A DNA stretch of 64,000 bases from Poteriospumella lacustris (Eukaryota > Sar > Chrysophyceae > Chromulinales > Dinobryaceae). Numbering within the stretch: the first letter of the stretch is position 1; every line of letters starts with the position of its first letter. The position numbers and the translations under genes were made by a program. The notes below the pieces were generated by a model. The model saw only the letters and a list, made by a program, of their open reading frames with translations, searched no databases and was not told the DNA's origin. The stretch covers positions 62,001 through 126,000 of the forward strand of contig SMOI01000025.1 of assembly GCA_008000375.1 (NCBI GenBank). The letters run 5' to 3'. This document shows positions 1-9,685 of this stretch, piece after piece.

Positions 1-1075
1 AACTTTATCGGTCTTTGTTCCGTGGCCGACTTTTTGTGGAGACCAATGTTCGCAGGCAACTTCGACAGCGACTTTCTGCGCCGGGCTCCTTTCATATAAG
101 GGTTAGATGGAATACCAACGTTTTCATTTCCAATTGCAAATGGGATAAAGGCAAAGCTTGAGACACTTCCAAAAATACTACTGCTGATGCCGTAAACTTC
201 TGATGGAGACGGAAGCTTTGCAGAGGCTTCCGACTTCGAAATCTGGAAAACTTCAATACGCATTAAATTAACTGCTTCTTCGTAGGTATCAGTCATCAGC
301 AAATCAAAAATATGAGCTTGAACATCTTCCACTGAACTTTCAATGAGATCCGATTCGAGTTGTTGGCTTTCGTAGAGATGCTTTCGTCGTTTACGACAAA
401 TCACACGCAATATAAAACGCTGAATTTTCGCCTGAAACATGCAAACGGAATAAGCAACGGCACTTAGCGCTGAAACTTGATGACAATACACTTACTGATG
501 CGCTGGATTGCTGCGTAGACAGCTTTCTGACAATATAGCCTCGCCAACGTGATTGGATTTTTATCTATGAACACAATCAGTCGACGGAATTCGATCAAGG
601 GAAGGGAACGAGAACTTACCGCATTATTCTCAAGCTTGATCAACTTTGCCAATTGCTCACGCCTTACTGCACGCTCATTCAACGACGTGAGCTCCGAATT
701 AAGCCACACTTTCGTTGTGGAGCAGGTCTCTTGATATTCGACCTCATCCTCAAGGCACACTTCGTTCCAGTAAGAATCAGAATGTTGAAATGATTCAGAT
801 GCGGCAGACTCTGTGGCGGCGAATCGGCCTTCACTATTGTCAACTGCATTTGAGTCTGTGTTGCCATGAAAGTCGTCGTGAGTCCCGCTCTCGAAATTCC
901 CGAAGAGTCCAAGGAGGTCGCGATTGATCTCCTCAAGAGTAGCAGCATACAAGGATGAGTTGTCCACGACAGAATCGTCCGCGAATTTCACTGCTCGTGT
1001 TGTTATCTGCTCAATCGCGGAGACTAACAAGTCCAATGTCTCCAACACAGCTTCATGAACAAATTTGTCATCCAT
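1..1075 (-). CDS. IQ-motif protein, 3' end beyond the window edge
   Basis: Start ATG at 1073-1075. My exon model is 620-1075, 496-564 and 1-431, with introns 565-619 (55 bp) and 432-495 (64 bp); the frame then stays open to base 1. The first exon encodes an acidic, Ser-rich 152-residue region. The second exon encodes a clear calmodulin-binding IQ motif (IKIQSRWRGYIVRKL, matching IQxxxRGxxxR) and the third opens with another IQ-like element (AKIQRFILRVICRKRR). The acceptor at 565 was chosen because the alternative at 527 breaks the frame of the next exon, while this one restores it and creates the IQ motif. IQ motifs usually bind calmodulin or EF-hand light chains; no motor or other catalytic domain is visible in this part. 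The family is not identified. Confidence 0.7.
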
Positions 1076-1473
1076 AACTTATTCACAAAATTTTATCATC
1101 TTGAAAATAAGAAAACGATCCTGAGCTGCAAGGGGACAGTTGATTTGTTGGCGTGGTTTATAATGTGAGAATATGGAATAACTCAACTGAGGTGCGATAC
1201 AGTACAGGAGGCTGTCCAACGGTCGGAAAAGTTGAAACGATCCAGACAAAGAAAATGAAACGGCTTGCTAAGATTTGACAAAAGAAGAAGTTTCACTGTT
1301 ATCGTTAGCCACTTTTTCACGTCTTACTTATTTGTCTCAGTACCGGCAACAAGCACATTTAATCTGTGAGATGCTTCCTCGTGACTCCAAGGCCGTTTAG
1401 TACGTACGATATTCTTGATAACCGGCACTACAGTGATACCGTCCTAACTAAGAACAGATACAGACAAGCTGGC

Positions 1474-1501
1474 GATAAGCAAGCATAGATAAGCAAGCAT
1501 A
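1474..1501. repeat. 14-bp perfect tandem duplication
   Basis: The unit GATAAGCAAGCATA occurs twice head to tail. It is non-coding as far as I can see. Confidence 0.8.
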
Positions 1502-2210
1502 CAGTACCAATCACTGCGAAACAGCGAGCATAAAAAATAAAGTCCCAAAAAATGTCTTTAGCTAGGGTAGAACTGTTGGCGAAATCGCTAATTTTCATCA
1601 CATTCAACGAGCGGAAAGCTTGCACATCGGGGTCCGCACATTGAGACTCAATCTTCAAGTGATATGGAGCATCTCTTCGCACAAACTCTTCGAGTACGAA
1701 AAACAATAACAACATACAGGAAGGTCACCGCAACAAGGGGCATAGGGCGAAAGCTATTTCTAACATCAGTGAAAGAGATGGTCCAGAAATGCTGAGGCGA
1801 AAATTTGCACCATAACATGAACACCAGCGCAGAACCTGCTGTAGACTCCTATGTTTACTGATAAAAAGGCGTCATGAATGCCCTGTGGTTTACGTTCAGG
1901 AAAACCACCTGGTTCAATCCAATGCAATGAAGGCGACTCTTCACCGTCGCAGACTGCTGGCTAGTATTACAGATCGAATGTGGACTGATTTCAATGTGTA
2001 AAGATGGAGAGCGAATAGTGGGCAGAACATATCTTGTTGGTGCTGTGGCTTGAGCCTTCTCAAGCTCGATGACGTGCTTGTGTTTTTGTGTCGAAAATCA
2101 AATGCCTGTTGTGTTGGGAAACACTGATTGCCCAGGGGAACTTTCGTCAGTCCAAGAAGTCATTTCTTCACCACGTTAAAACTTGTGTGTTTTATTTTGT
2201 CACTACTTAT

Positions 2211-2358
2211 ACTTAACGTAGTGATGGGTGGTGTTCCTGTACGTAAACACCGTTTTTCGGAATCAGGTGACTTAACGTAATGTTGTTCCTAAAGTTTTTG
2301 GTCGGTGGTGTTCCTGAACGGAGCACTGAACCGTTATTCGGTTTTTCGGTATCAGGAT
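2211..2358. repeat. Imperfect tandem duplication
   Basis: Two related units are seen, about 2211-2268 and 2270-2358. Both begin with CTTAACGTA, contain GGTGGTGTTCCTG, and end with TTTTTCGG-A/T-ATCAGG; the second carries an internal insertion. The first unit also holds a small inverted repeat, GGTGTT with AACACC. Confidence 0.6.
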
Positions 2359-2517
2359 GCCCACCTTTGGCAAAGCTTTGCTTCCATGTGACAAAACCAG
2401 GCTCCTCACAGCCAAATAGAACTTGGCTAAGTATGGCTGTTGACAATAAAACAGACACAAGCCAACTTGGAAAGGAAGTGACTTCTTGGACTGAAGAAAG
2501 TTCCCACACACAATCAT

Positions 2518-2545
2518 CATTCATTCATTCATTCATTCATTCATT
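2518..2545. repeat. Tetranucleotide microsatellite (CATT)7
   Basis: Seven uninterrupted CATT units. Confidence 0.95.
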
Positions 2546-2600
2546 ACAGCAGGTATTTGATTTCCGACAAACACACACCGTCATGCGCGGCTAACTCTGT

Positions 2601-2652
2601 CATCCTTCACTATCCAGTTTCATCCTTCACTATTCAGTTCCATCCGCAACTG
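2601..2652. repeat. 20-bp tandem repeat, two copies plus a remnant
   Basis: Units at 2601-2620 and 2621-2640 differ at two positions (CATCCTTCACTATYCAGTTY); a partial third unit follows. Confidence 0.8.
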
Positions 2653-2684
2653 AATTTCTGAAATGGATCTTCCTACCTACTTCT

Positions 2685-2901
2685 GAGAACACCCAACATA
2701 AATGTGGGTGGAACTCAATAAAGTCTTTTGCTGGTGCAAGGTCGCACCAGCGACCGTCGCTTCGACGACTGCAGGCAGTAGTTCTTGCAATCCCCAGAGG
2801 GCCTTAGGCAGGCGACGGTGCGATGGTACCGTAGCTTTAGTTCCTTGAACCAGCAAAGGGCTTTATTGAGTTCCCCCATACATATGTTGTTGGATGTTCT
2901 C
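2685..2901. mobile_element. MITE-like foldback element with about 57-59 bp terminal inverted repeats
   Basis: The left arm (2685-2741) and the reverse complement of the right arm (2843-2901) align along their whole length. Both start GAGAACA-C/T-CCAACA, share GGAACTCAATAAAG, and end TTTGCTGGT-G/T-CAAGG. A second, weaker inverted pair lies inside (around 2742-2760 and 2806-2830). There is no coding capacity. A non-autonomous DNA transposon (MITE) is the simplest reading. I could not define a target-site duplication with confidence, so a simple long hairpin remains possible. Confidence 0.6.
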
Positions 2902-3982
2902 TTTTATGTTGGGTGCATGGAAAGCGATGAAAGAACGGGAACGTGACAGCGGTCATCATATCATCACTTTTTATCTTGAACACATTGTTGAGGTTTCTTT
3001 ACACAGTTCGCGTGCAAAACAGTGCCAGCTCCTCTCACCTTTGCTTTGCTTTATGTTGAGAGCATGTCCAAGATACATACAACCACAATCACGAAGGGTC
3101 AAATAGTGCAACTAGATAGTCAATCATCTGAGATCGACCAGAGTTTGTCCATGCCTTTAATGTGACGATGTCGATTGAGATTACTGCCATACTCTGTATT
3201 TACCATGAAGCGGAAAGAATCAGCAACAAAAGTAAACGTGTCATAATCCTATACAGAAATTTGAACACAATGACGACTGTGTTTAGGGCAGGTAGCGATC
3301 ACTTTCATGCGCGTGGAAGATTTTCTGGTAAGGAGTGATTGCGTTATTGCATGAGATAGGCTGTCATTCTTCATGTCCTGTACCTGGGAAACAATCCATT
3401 TACAGGCTCAGTACGTTGATCATTGTTGTGTCCATGTTCTTTGCATTTTCCACCTGTAACGTAAAAGTCGACGAAAAAGAACAACACGTACTTGAAAGTA
3501 TTAAATATGTTCAAACTAATCTTGGGTAGTAGTAACTTTCTACTGGGTGCGACGAAGACACAACAAGGTTTGGTGACGGGTAGTCCATGGAAGTCGTTTG
3601 AAAGTGGGCTACTTTTTACTGTTAAGGTTCTAGATTGTGCTACAATCTTCTGAGCAACACTTTCTTGGGAACCCATGATATCGCATACATAAGTGAGTCA
3701 TACATATGCATGAGTAAATATAAATATACTTGTGTGGATATCGATAAGCTACCGTAAACCTTCCTACTTATTTGGTTGTTTTTAGGCTGGGGTGGGGTCT
3801 GGGAACCCAAAGTCTGGAGAAACTAGACCGGGCAGTGAGCCCTGGTTCTGTTTGCGAGTGTCCGTGCACCAGCGACAAGACGTCGACAATGTGGAAAGTG
3901 GAAGGCTTCTTGCTGAGTTCCTTTCCAGACAATTTATTTCCGAATGACAATACCCTTTTGGTGAAAAAGTTTTCTTGCAAAC

Positions 3983-5256
3983 ATGTCTGTTGTTCGAAAT
4001 TCCTTGGCTTCCAATGCGAGACAATTTAGCCATTTGGCTAGGTATGGAAAAGGCGGCCGATCGTCCAACAGCGGACTTACTGTCACTGTGTTTGGATCAA
4101 CTGGATTTGTCAGCCGATATCTTCTGAGCGAGCTTGGTATGTTGAGTTTTTGTATCCAACGTTGACTTGAATCGCCTTATGCTGAATACTGTCAGGATCC
4201 TGCGGTACAAGAGTGTACGCCCCTTTCCGTGGAGACGAGCTCGATGTACGCCATTTGAAGCCTATGTTTGATCTCGGCCAGGTGAGATACTTTGGTCTAT
4301 TTCCCATGTTTCTTCGTCAATTCATAAAATTTCTCTCCTCGCAGTTGGGCCTCATCCCTTTCAGTGCGCGCGACAGAGAGACCATCAGGGAAAGCATCAA
4401 GCATTCCGATGTTGTGGTGAACCTCATCGGTAAAAGCTATGAAACAAAACATGTTGTTCCTACTCGCAGAGCGAACGGCAAGCTTTCCAGAACTAATTTT
4501 TCGTTCGAAGAAGCTCATGTGGACATTGCCCGCAATATCGCTGAGGTTGCGAAAGAATGCGGAGTTTCGCGGTTTATCCATGTCAGCGCGACTGCAGCGA
4601 ATGCCAACTCATCATCTCGCTGGTCCAGAAGCAAGGCAGAAGGAGAAGCTGCTGTCAGAAAAGTCATTGATGACGCTATTATCGTCCGCCTGAACACTGT
4701 TTTCGGCCCCGAGGACAGATTTTTGAATTTGATTGCCGAAGCTTCGAAAAGACTCCCATTTTTCCCCCTCATCAACGGCGGTCAAAATTTGGTGCAGCCC
4801 GTGTATGTTGCAGATGTGGCCAAGGGTCTTCATTCTCTTATTCAGGTCAGTTGATTTGGGTGATTTCTCTTGGCTCTTCGCTTCAACACTGACTTCGCAC
4901 GTTGTTAGAACTATGATGACTATCGCGGCTCCACTTTTGATTTTTCCGGTCCTTCCGACTATACTTACAAAGAAATTGCCGAGTTCGTTCAGGACGTCAC
5001 TCTTCTCCGAAAGCGTCTTGTTGATGTCCCTGTTCCTCTCGCATTGAAGGCTGGTGCTGTGGTAGAAAACTGGATGAACCCTTTCTTTTCCGAGGATGCC
5101 GTGTCGCGCATTCTGGAGGACGTGATCCCTGCAGAAGACACAAGAAAGATTTCTGAATTGGGTGTGGAACTGGGAAGTTTGGATCGCCTTGCTTTTGATT
5201 ACTTGCATAGATTCAGACAAGGAGGCCACTTTACACTGGTCCAAGGTTACCATTAA
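3983..5256 (+). CDS. NDUFA9: NADH:ubiquinone oxidoreductase 39-kDa subunit (NDUFA9)
   Basis: Accessory subunit of mitochondrial complex I, an atypical short-chain dehydrogenase that stabilises the junction of the two arms. Exons 3983-4136, 4196-4281, 4345-4845 and 4909-5256 give 362 residues, close to the usual family length. After an N-terminal presequence-like stretch rich in Ser, Arg and Asn comes the Rossmann signature VFGSTGFVSRYLL. Family blocks follow: HLKPMFDLGQ, SDVVVNLIGKSYETK, FIHVSATAANANSSSRW and FGPEDRFLN. The stretch VQPVYVADVAKG and a C-terminal half with the family's YKEIAEFV region complete it. Intron 4282-4344 is 63 bp and stop-free, so it could be retained in frame. The 3' end lies 78 bp from the convergent kinase gene. 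Confidence 0.93.
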
Positions 5257-5334
5257 ACTAGCGTCTACTTGTAAGAAGTTACAAACTTTGAGATTTATCA
5301 CCACTGACCTAATGTGGCGCTTGGCAAGAATGAA

Positions 5335-6833
5335 TTAATTGATTTTGAGTTCACCCTTGAACGTGAAGCCCTCGAAGTTGGACTTTTCAACCATGGTTTC
5401 CGACATGTGACTCACCACCATCGAATCGGCAGCGGGCTCACTGGTAAATTCTTTGTCGAAATTGCGCACATCCGTGATGGATGTTGCAGCGGGAGGACGA
5501 AACTCTGCCTCGTACGTCTTGGCAGCAATTCCGGCGAAATCGTAAACAGACAAAAATCGACTGCTTTTGAGTTCCGCCGCATCGGTGGGGCCTGATCCAA
5601 TTCGACTCGCAACTCTTCTTTCAAGGAGTCCTCTAAGAAGCTCCTTTGCTTCATCAGAAATTTGTCTCCTAAGAAGGCGACAAAGTCATTAGTAGACATC
5701 ATCAATACTTTCAATAAAGAGCTACGCACCCTTCAGACTTCGGAAAACGCAGGGGCTCGTGAAGAATTTTATGATACATTCTTTGAACGTTGGTGTCGTA
5801 GAAAGGAGGCAAGCCGGTCAGCATCTACACAACGGATGCTCAGTTTCTTTTTGCGATCCATACGAAAAGACGTCGCTTACCTCATACAGAAGAGTTCCAA
5901 GAGCCCACCAATCCACTGCTTTACCATGACCTTTATTTTCCAAAATTTCCGGGGCAAGATACTCCGGAGTTCCACAAAACGTTTTAGTTCCCCCTTCAGG
6001 ACCTGCACCAGTAACACCGCTCTTGGCGAGGCCAAAATCAGTAAGTCTTAAGTGACCAGCTTCATCCAGTCTGTAGAAGAAACAACATCGGCATAAAAAG
6101 TGAATTCTCAGGTGTTGTTGTCGGCTTTTCGGACTCACAGGATGTTCTCAGGCTTCAAATCCCTGTAGACAATATCGGCAGAATGGAGGGCCTCAATGGC
6201 CATAGTAATTTCAGCAGTGTAAAGGCGGCTACGATTCTCAGAAAACTTCTTATCTTTCTTCAGCCAAAAGAAGAGCTCGCCGCCAGCCATATAGTCCAGG
6301 ACCATGTACAGTTTATCTGGTGTCTGGAACGCATAAACCAGATGGACGAGAAACGGACAGTGGATATTCTGCAAAATGTGACGCTCCGTCGATGTATGCG
6401 CGAGTTGGTTACGCTTGATAAGTTGAGCTTTTCTTAAAGTCTTCATCGCATACAGAGTTCCGTTGGGGTCATCTTTCTTCTTCACGAGCATAACTTTACC
6501 GAACGAGCCCTTTCCCAACACTTTGAGCAAATCGAAGTCATTGATTGTCAGCTTGTTGTTGAAATGCGAATAATCGCCAACAGATGCCTCAACGGGGGGA
6601 GGTGGAGGGGTTGCAGCAGCTGTACGTTGATTCGATGAATTACCAGCTGCTGGATTTGACACATCACCTGCGAGAAAAAACAGCACGTCTTGATTCGAGT
6701 TCGAGCAATACAATTTGAATAGGACGTTACCTTTAATTGGTCCCGATGTAGGCCCCCTTCCAGCAGGTGCTGAAGAGGGCTTCTGAGGGGCCGATTTAGG
6801 CGCCTCCGGTTCCTTTCCTTGTTTATTTCCCAT
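5335..6833 (-). CDS. AGC-family Ser/Thr kinase (S6K/Akt/SGK type), N-terminal myristoylation signal
   Basis: Exons 6731-6833, 6139-6667, 5881-6070, 5730-5824 and 5335-5668 give 416 residues. MGNKQGK is a good N-myristoylation context, followed by a Pro/Ala-rich linker. The kinase core has the glycine loop [12 protein letters not shown] (residues 85-96), catalytic Lys in [21 protein letters not shown] and the activation-loop signature [12 protein letters not shown] whose Thr is the PDK1-type site. The C-terminal AGC extension keeps FDKEFTSE and the hydrophobic motif FEGFTF, whose Thr is the type of site phosphorylated by TOR complexes in S6K and Akt relatives. There is no PH domain, so membrane contact would rely on the lipid anchor. 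Assignment to one of S6K, Akt or SGK is not safe from sequence alone. Confidence 0.9.
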
Positions 6834-7259
6834 GCTTTTTGTTGGATTGAAATTTACGTTGGCAAACAGAACCCCTACAACTTCCCGCCAAAATCTTGCA
6901 GGGGGATAGAGTCTGTCAATAATTCTATCTGTCAGACCTTTTCTGTTGTATCATGGTGCACGGTGTGGAAACAGGTGCGAAGAATTTCACCGGAAGCATC
7001 AGTGAAAAAGCATCCTCGAGCCGTCAAACGCTGCACTGCACGGATGCCAGCTGCCAGCTGCTGCGAGAATTGTGTGTCGGTAACACATATCCGTTCAGTC
7101 GGTATTCATTCGCTGACCGGACTTGGTACACAATGTTTATTTTCAGAACAACGAGTGTTTGCAGCTGGAATACATTTATAGACAATCAAATTATTGCGAT
7201 TCAGAAAATTTTTGATCTTATATTTTATAGAAGCATATTACGAACTGGCGCAAACGAAC
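6834..7259. other. Intergenic region, no gene seen
   Basis: Lies 5' of the AGC kinase and 3' of NOG1. Open frames here are short and lack family features. It should hold the kinase promoter and the NOG1 3' UTR. Confidence 0.5.
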
Positions 7260-9260
7260 TTATCTACCAATTGTGCTGGTTCCTAACGACCGCTTTCCTG
7301 AGTTAAGATGTTTGACCAACTTGGGATAATGTCTGCGATCAGCTTCGCCACCCTTAGCATAGTGGAATATGTGGCGATCCATAGTTCTCTGCTCCTTTTT
7401 AACTTGGTTCTCTTGATGAGGAGCAACGGAAGTAGATCTTGGACCTCTAGTCGCAGAGTGCGATCGATGACGGCTCGCTGAAGCAGATCGCTTGGCAACC
7501 TTATTAACACCTTCTTCTTCATCAACATCCATATCGTTGGCATCCGCGCTTCGCTCACGCTTTCTTCCTCTTGGGGCTACATGCTCCAAAACCTTGTCGC
7601 TAGGAAGACCAACACTTTCAAGCTGCTCTCGGATGTCCTCTGCACTCCGTCCTCGGAGCTTCAAGCTCTTTTGCGTATCAGTGGAAGCACGAGACATCAG
7701 TCGAGAAACATTTTGCTTGTCTTTGATGGTTTGGTACAGCAGCATGTCCTCCTCCGTTAATTCCTCCTCATCGAACTCTTCTTCGTAAGCACCCGTCGCC
7801 TCAAGGCGTGCTTCTTCTTCCTCAAGTGCTTGTAAACGAGCTTCGATATCAGGATCAAAGAAATCCACCACATTCTTTCCGTCCATAATTTCAGGAACAG
7901 TATCGAATCGCCACTCATCTTCTTCAAGCTGGTAGTACTTTCTGTAGTCGCACGCGTAGACACCAGGACCTCCGTTCTGCCACATGAGCGTCTTTTCAGT
8001 CACTCTGTCGGAATTATCGGTGCTGACATTTTCGGGAACATAAGCTTCTCGAACAATATCGTCCCGCGGCTTCGGTGTAACGACGGTAATTCTTGACATA
8101 ACATCACCCTTCAACTTGCCAGAAGAAAGTTTTTCGTCCACTCGCGCCTCAAGCAATTTGTCACAAGCGATGACTTTCAATCGGCTGACATTTTCATCCG
8201 ACACATTGCTCATTGGCATAAGCTCGGCCCCAGCAGCTGCGGCGGTGGCTTCAATTCGTTGTCTCATGTGAGAAGGAAGACTCTCAAATTTGCACACGTC
8301 CGTTTTGTTTGCCACCATAATCACTTGTTTGTTGGAAAAGAGCGGCTTAATGCTCTCGAACAACCGAAGCTGCTGATCTAAAGTGTAGCCGCATTGCTCC
8401 GAAATGTCAAGAAAATACAAAATACAGCACCTCAAATGGGCAAGGGCAGTAATTGCTTGCATTTCAATCGTGTTTCTTTCCTCCAAAGGACGATCAAGGA
8501 TCCCAGGCGTGTCCACAACTTGCCATCGCAAATAACGATGATCCATGTGACCAACAAATAAAGCCTTGGTTGTGAATGCATAGGGCTGAACATCAACGTC
8601 CGCTCTCGTAACTTTGTTCATGAAGGACGATTTGCCAACGTTGGGATATCCAGTGAGCAACAAGGTGCGAGTATTCGGATCTAATGCTGGTAAACGCGAG
8701 ATGTGCTTTCGCACTTCCTCCAAATAACCCAGCGCAGCTCTGAGCTTCTTCAGAACAGTACACATTCTTCCCAATGCAGCACGCTTCAACTGCTTGCAGC
8801 GATAAAGAGAGTCAGCGTACTTGATCAAGCGCAGATAGTCCTTCGAAATGCCCATGACAATATTCTTCGCGACGTTGACTTGGCCCAAAGCCAACTTAAA
8901 GTGATCTCGATCATACAAAATGTTCATCAGATCAGCATAAAACGGATGAATGTCATCCAAGCGAGGAAACTCCTGCAAAATCGCACCAAGCTTCTCGTCA
9001 ATTGTTTGTTGAGTGAACTTGATTTTCCGCATGTAGAAGTTTCTGATACGGGTAATTTTGTAGCCCGGGTGGATAACGGTAGGGGTTTTCCTTTGCGTTC
9101 TTGTGAGAACAATATCAATCATCTCGTTTGCACCCGGAATCGGAGCGATTTTCTATAAGTATCAAATGAAAAAAATAAGGAACACTGTAAAGCAACTTCA
9201 ATTTCACTAAGCAACAACTTTCGAAAAATGAGCACGTACTTTGAAGTTGTAAACCACCAT
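7260..9260 (-). CDS. NOG1: Nucleolar GTP-binding protein 1 (60S ribosome biogenesis GTPase)
   Basis: OBG-class GTPase (human GTPBP4, yeast Nog1) needed for maturation of pre-60S ribosomal particles in the nucleolus and nucleoplasm. A 7-codon first exon (9240-9260, MVVYNFK) joins exon 7260-9152 across an 87-bp intron. The join gives KKIAPIPGANEMIDIVLTRT, matching the known N-terminus of the family. The total is 637 residues, the normal size. The N-terminal helical domain contains LDDIHPFYADLMNILYD; the GTPase domain has GYPNVGKSS (about residue 173), DVQPYAFTT, DTPGI and NKTD. The C-terminal third is charged and basic (KRSASASRHRSHS). Its start is 425 bp from the divergent TOR start, so the two genes may share a promoter. 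Confidence 0.97.
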
Positions 9261-9685
9261 CCTTTCTGCTTCACAAGAATATTATGAAAAATCTTTTTGT
9301 TTACAGATCAGTTGTGGTTGAACGTCTCGCTTATTTGTTCGTTTGGTGAAAGGGCTGTTTGATCACGGTGACTGAAATGGTTGGATGGGAAAGTAAAAAA
9401 TAGTATTGTACATAAATGTTTCGGAATGCGGACTATTAAGAAGTTAGTAAACCTTATACAAGTACATATACTTTATCGTGAAGGACGTACCGGATTTCCG
9501 TTTAGTAGCAACTTATTATCGGCTTCCCGACAGATATCCTTAGCAATCAGAATCCTGTTCAATGTTGGATGGTTTAGCAAGCCATAAAAGCATGGCACAG
9601 TTGTCCAAAAAGACGATCCATACAATCTTTCCTGCACCAGACCTCACTGATCTACCAATTTCTGAGCTGAAGGTGTGCTTTAGTA
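9261..9685. promoter_or_regulatory. Divergent NOG1/TOR intergenic region with an upstream ORF before TOR
   Basis: This gap must carry the promoters of both NOG1 (-) and TOR (+). An ATG at 9592 opens a 38-codon frame that ends at 9708, overlapping the chosen TOR start at 9686 out of frame. If the TOR transcript starts upstream of 9592 this would be an overlapping uORF. Alternatively it is the true first exon, using a donor at 9675 (phase fits). No TATA box or named motif is claimed. Confidence 0.4.

Larger units (their letters stand above)
1076..3982. other. Gene-free stretch with repeats
   Basis: This is by far the longest interval without a supportable gene in the window. Short open frames occur on both strands but none has homology I recognise, plausible splicing partners or protein-like composition. 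It holds several short repeats (1474-1501, 2211-2358, 2518-2545, 2601-2652) and a foldback element at 2685-2901. The proximal parts should contain the promoters of the flanking divergent genes (IQ protein and NDUFA9). Confidence 0.6.

Noticed and set aside
527-619. 93-bp intron in the IQ-protein gene ending at the TGTCAG acceptor
   Set aside because: With this acceptor the next exon runs into a stop after the following splice; the acceptor at 565 keeps the frame and yields an IQ motif.
1428-1715. 95-codon minus-strand frame with a hydrophobic C-terminus
   Set aside because: Hydrophobic stretch only; no homology, no splice partners, surrounded by repeats. Not strong enough for a gene call.
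2213-2594. Several 80-105-codon frames on both strands
   Set aside because: They run through the repeat duplication and the CATT microsatellite, which create open frames by themselves.
2685-2901. CRISPR-like or prokaryotic repeat interpretation of the inverted repeats
   Set aside because: The host is eukaryotic and there are only two arms in inverted orientation with no spacer series.
4612-5304. 230-codon minus-strand frame
   Set aside because: Overlaps conserved NDUFA9 exons on the other strand and an intron; no domain.
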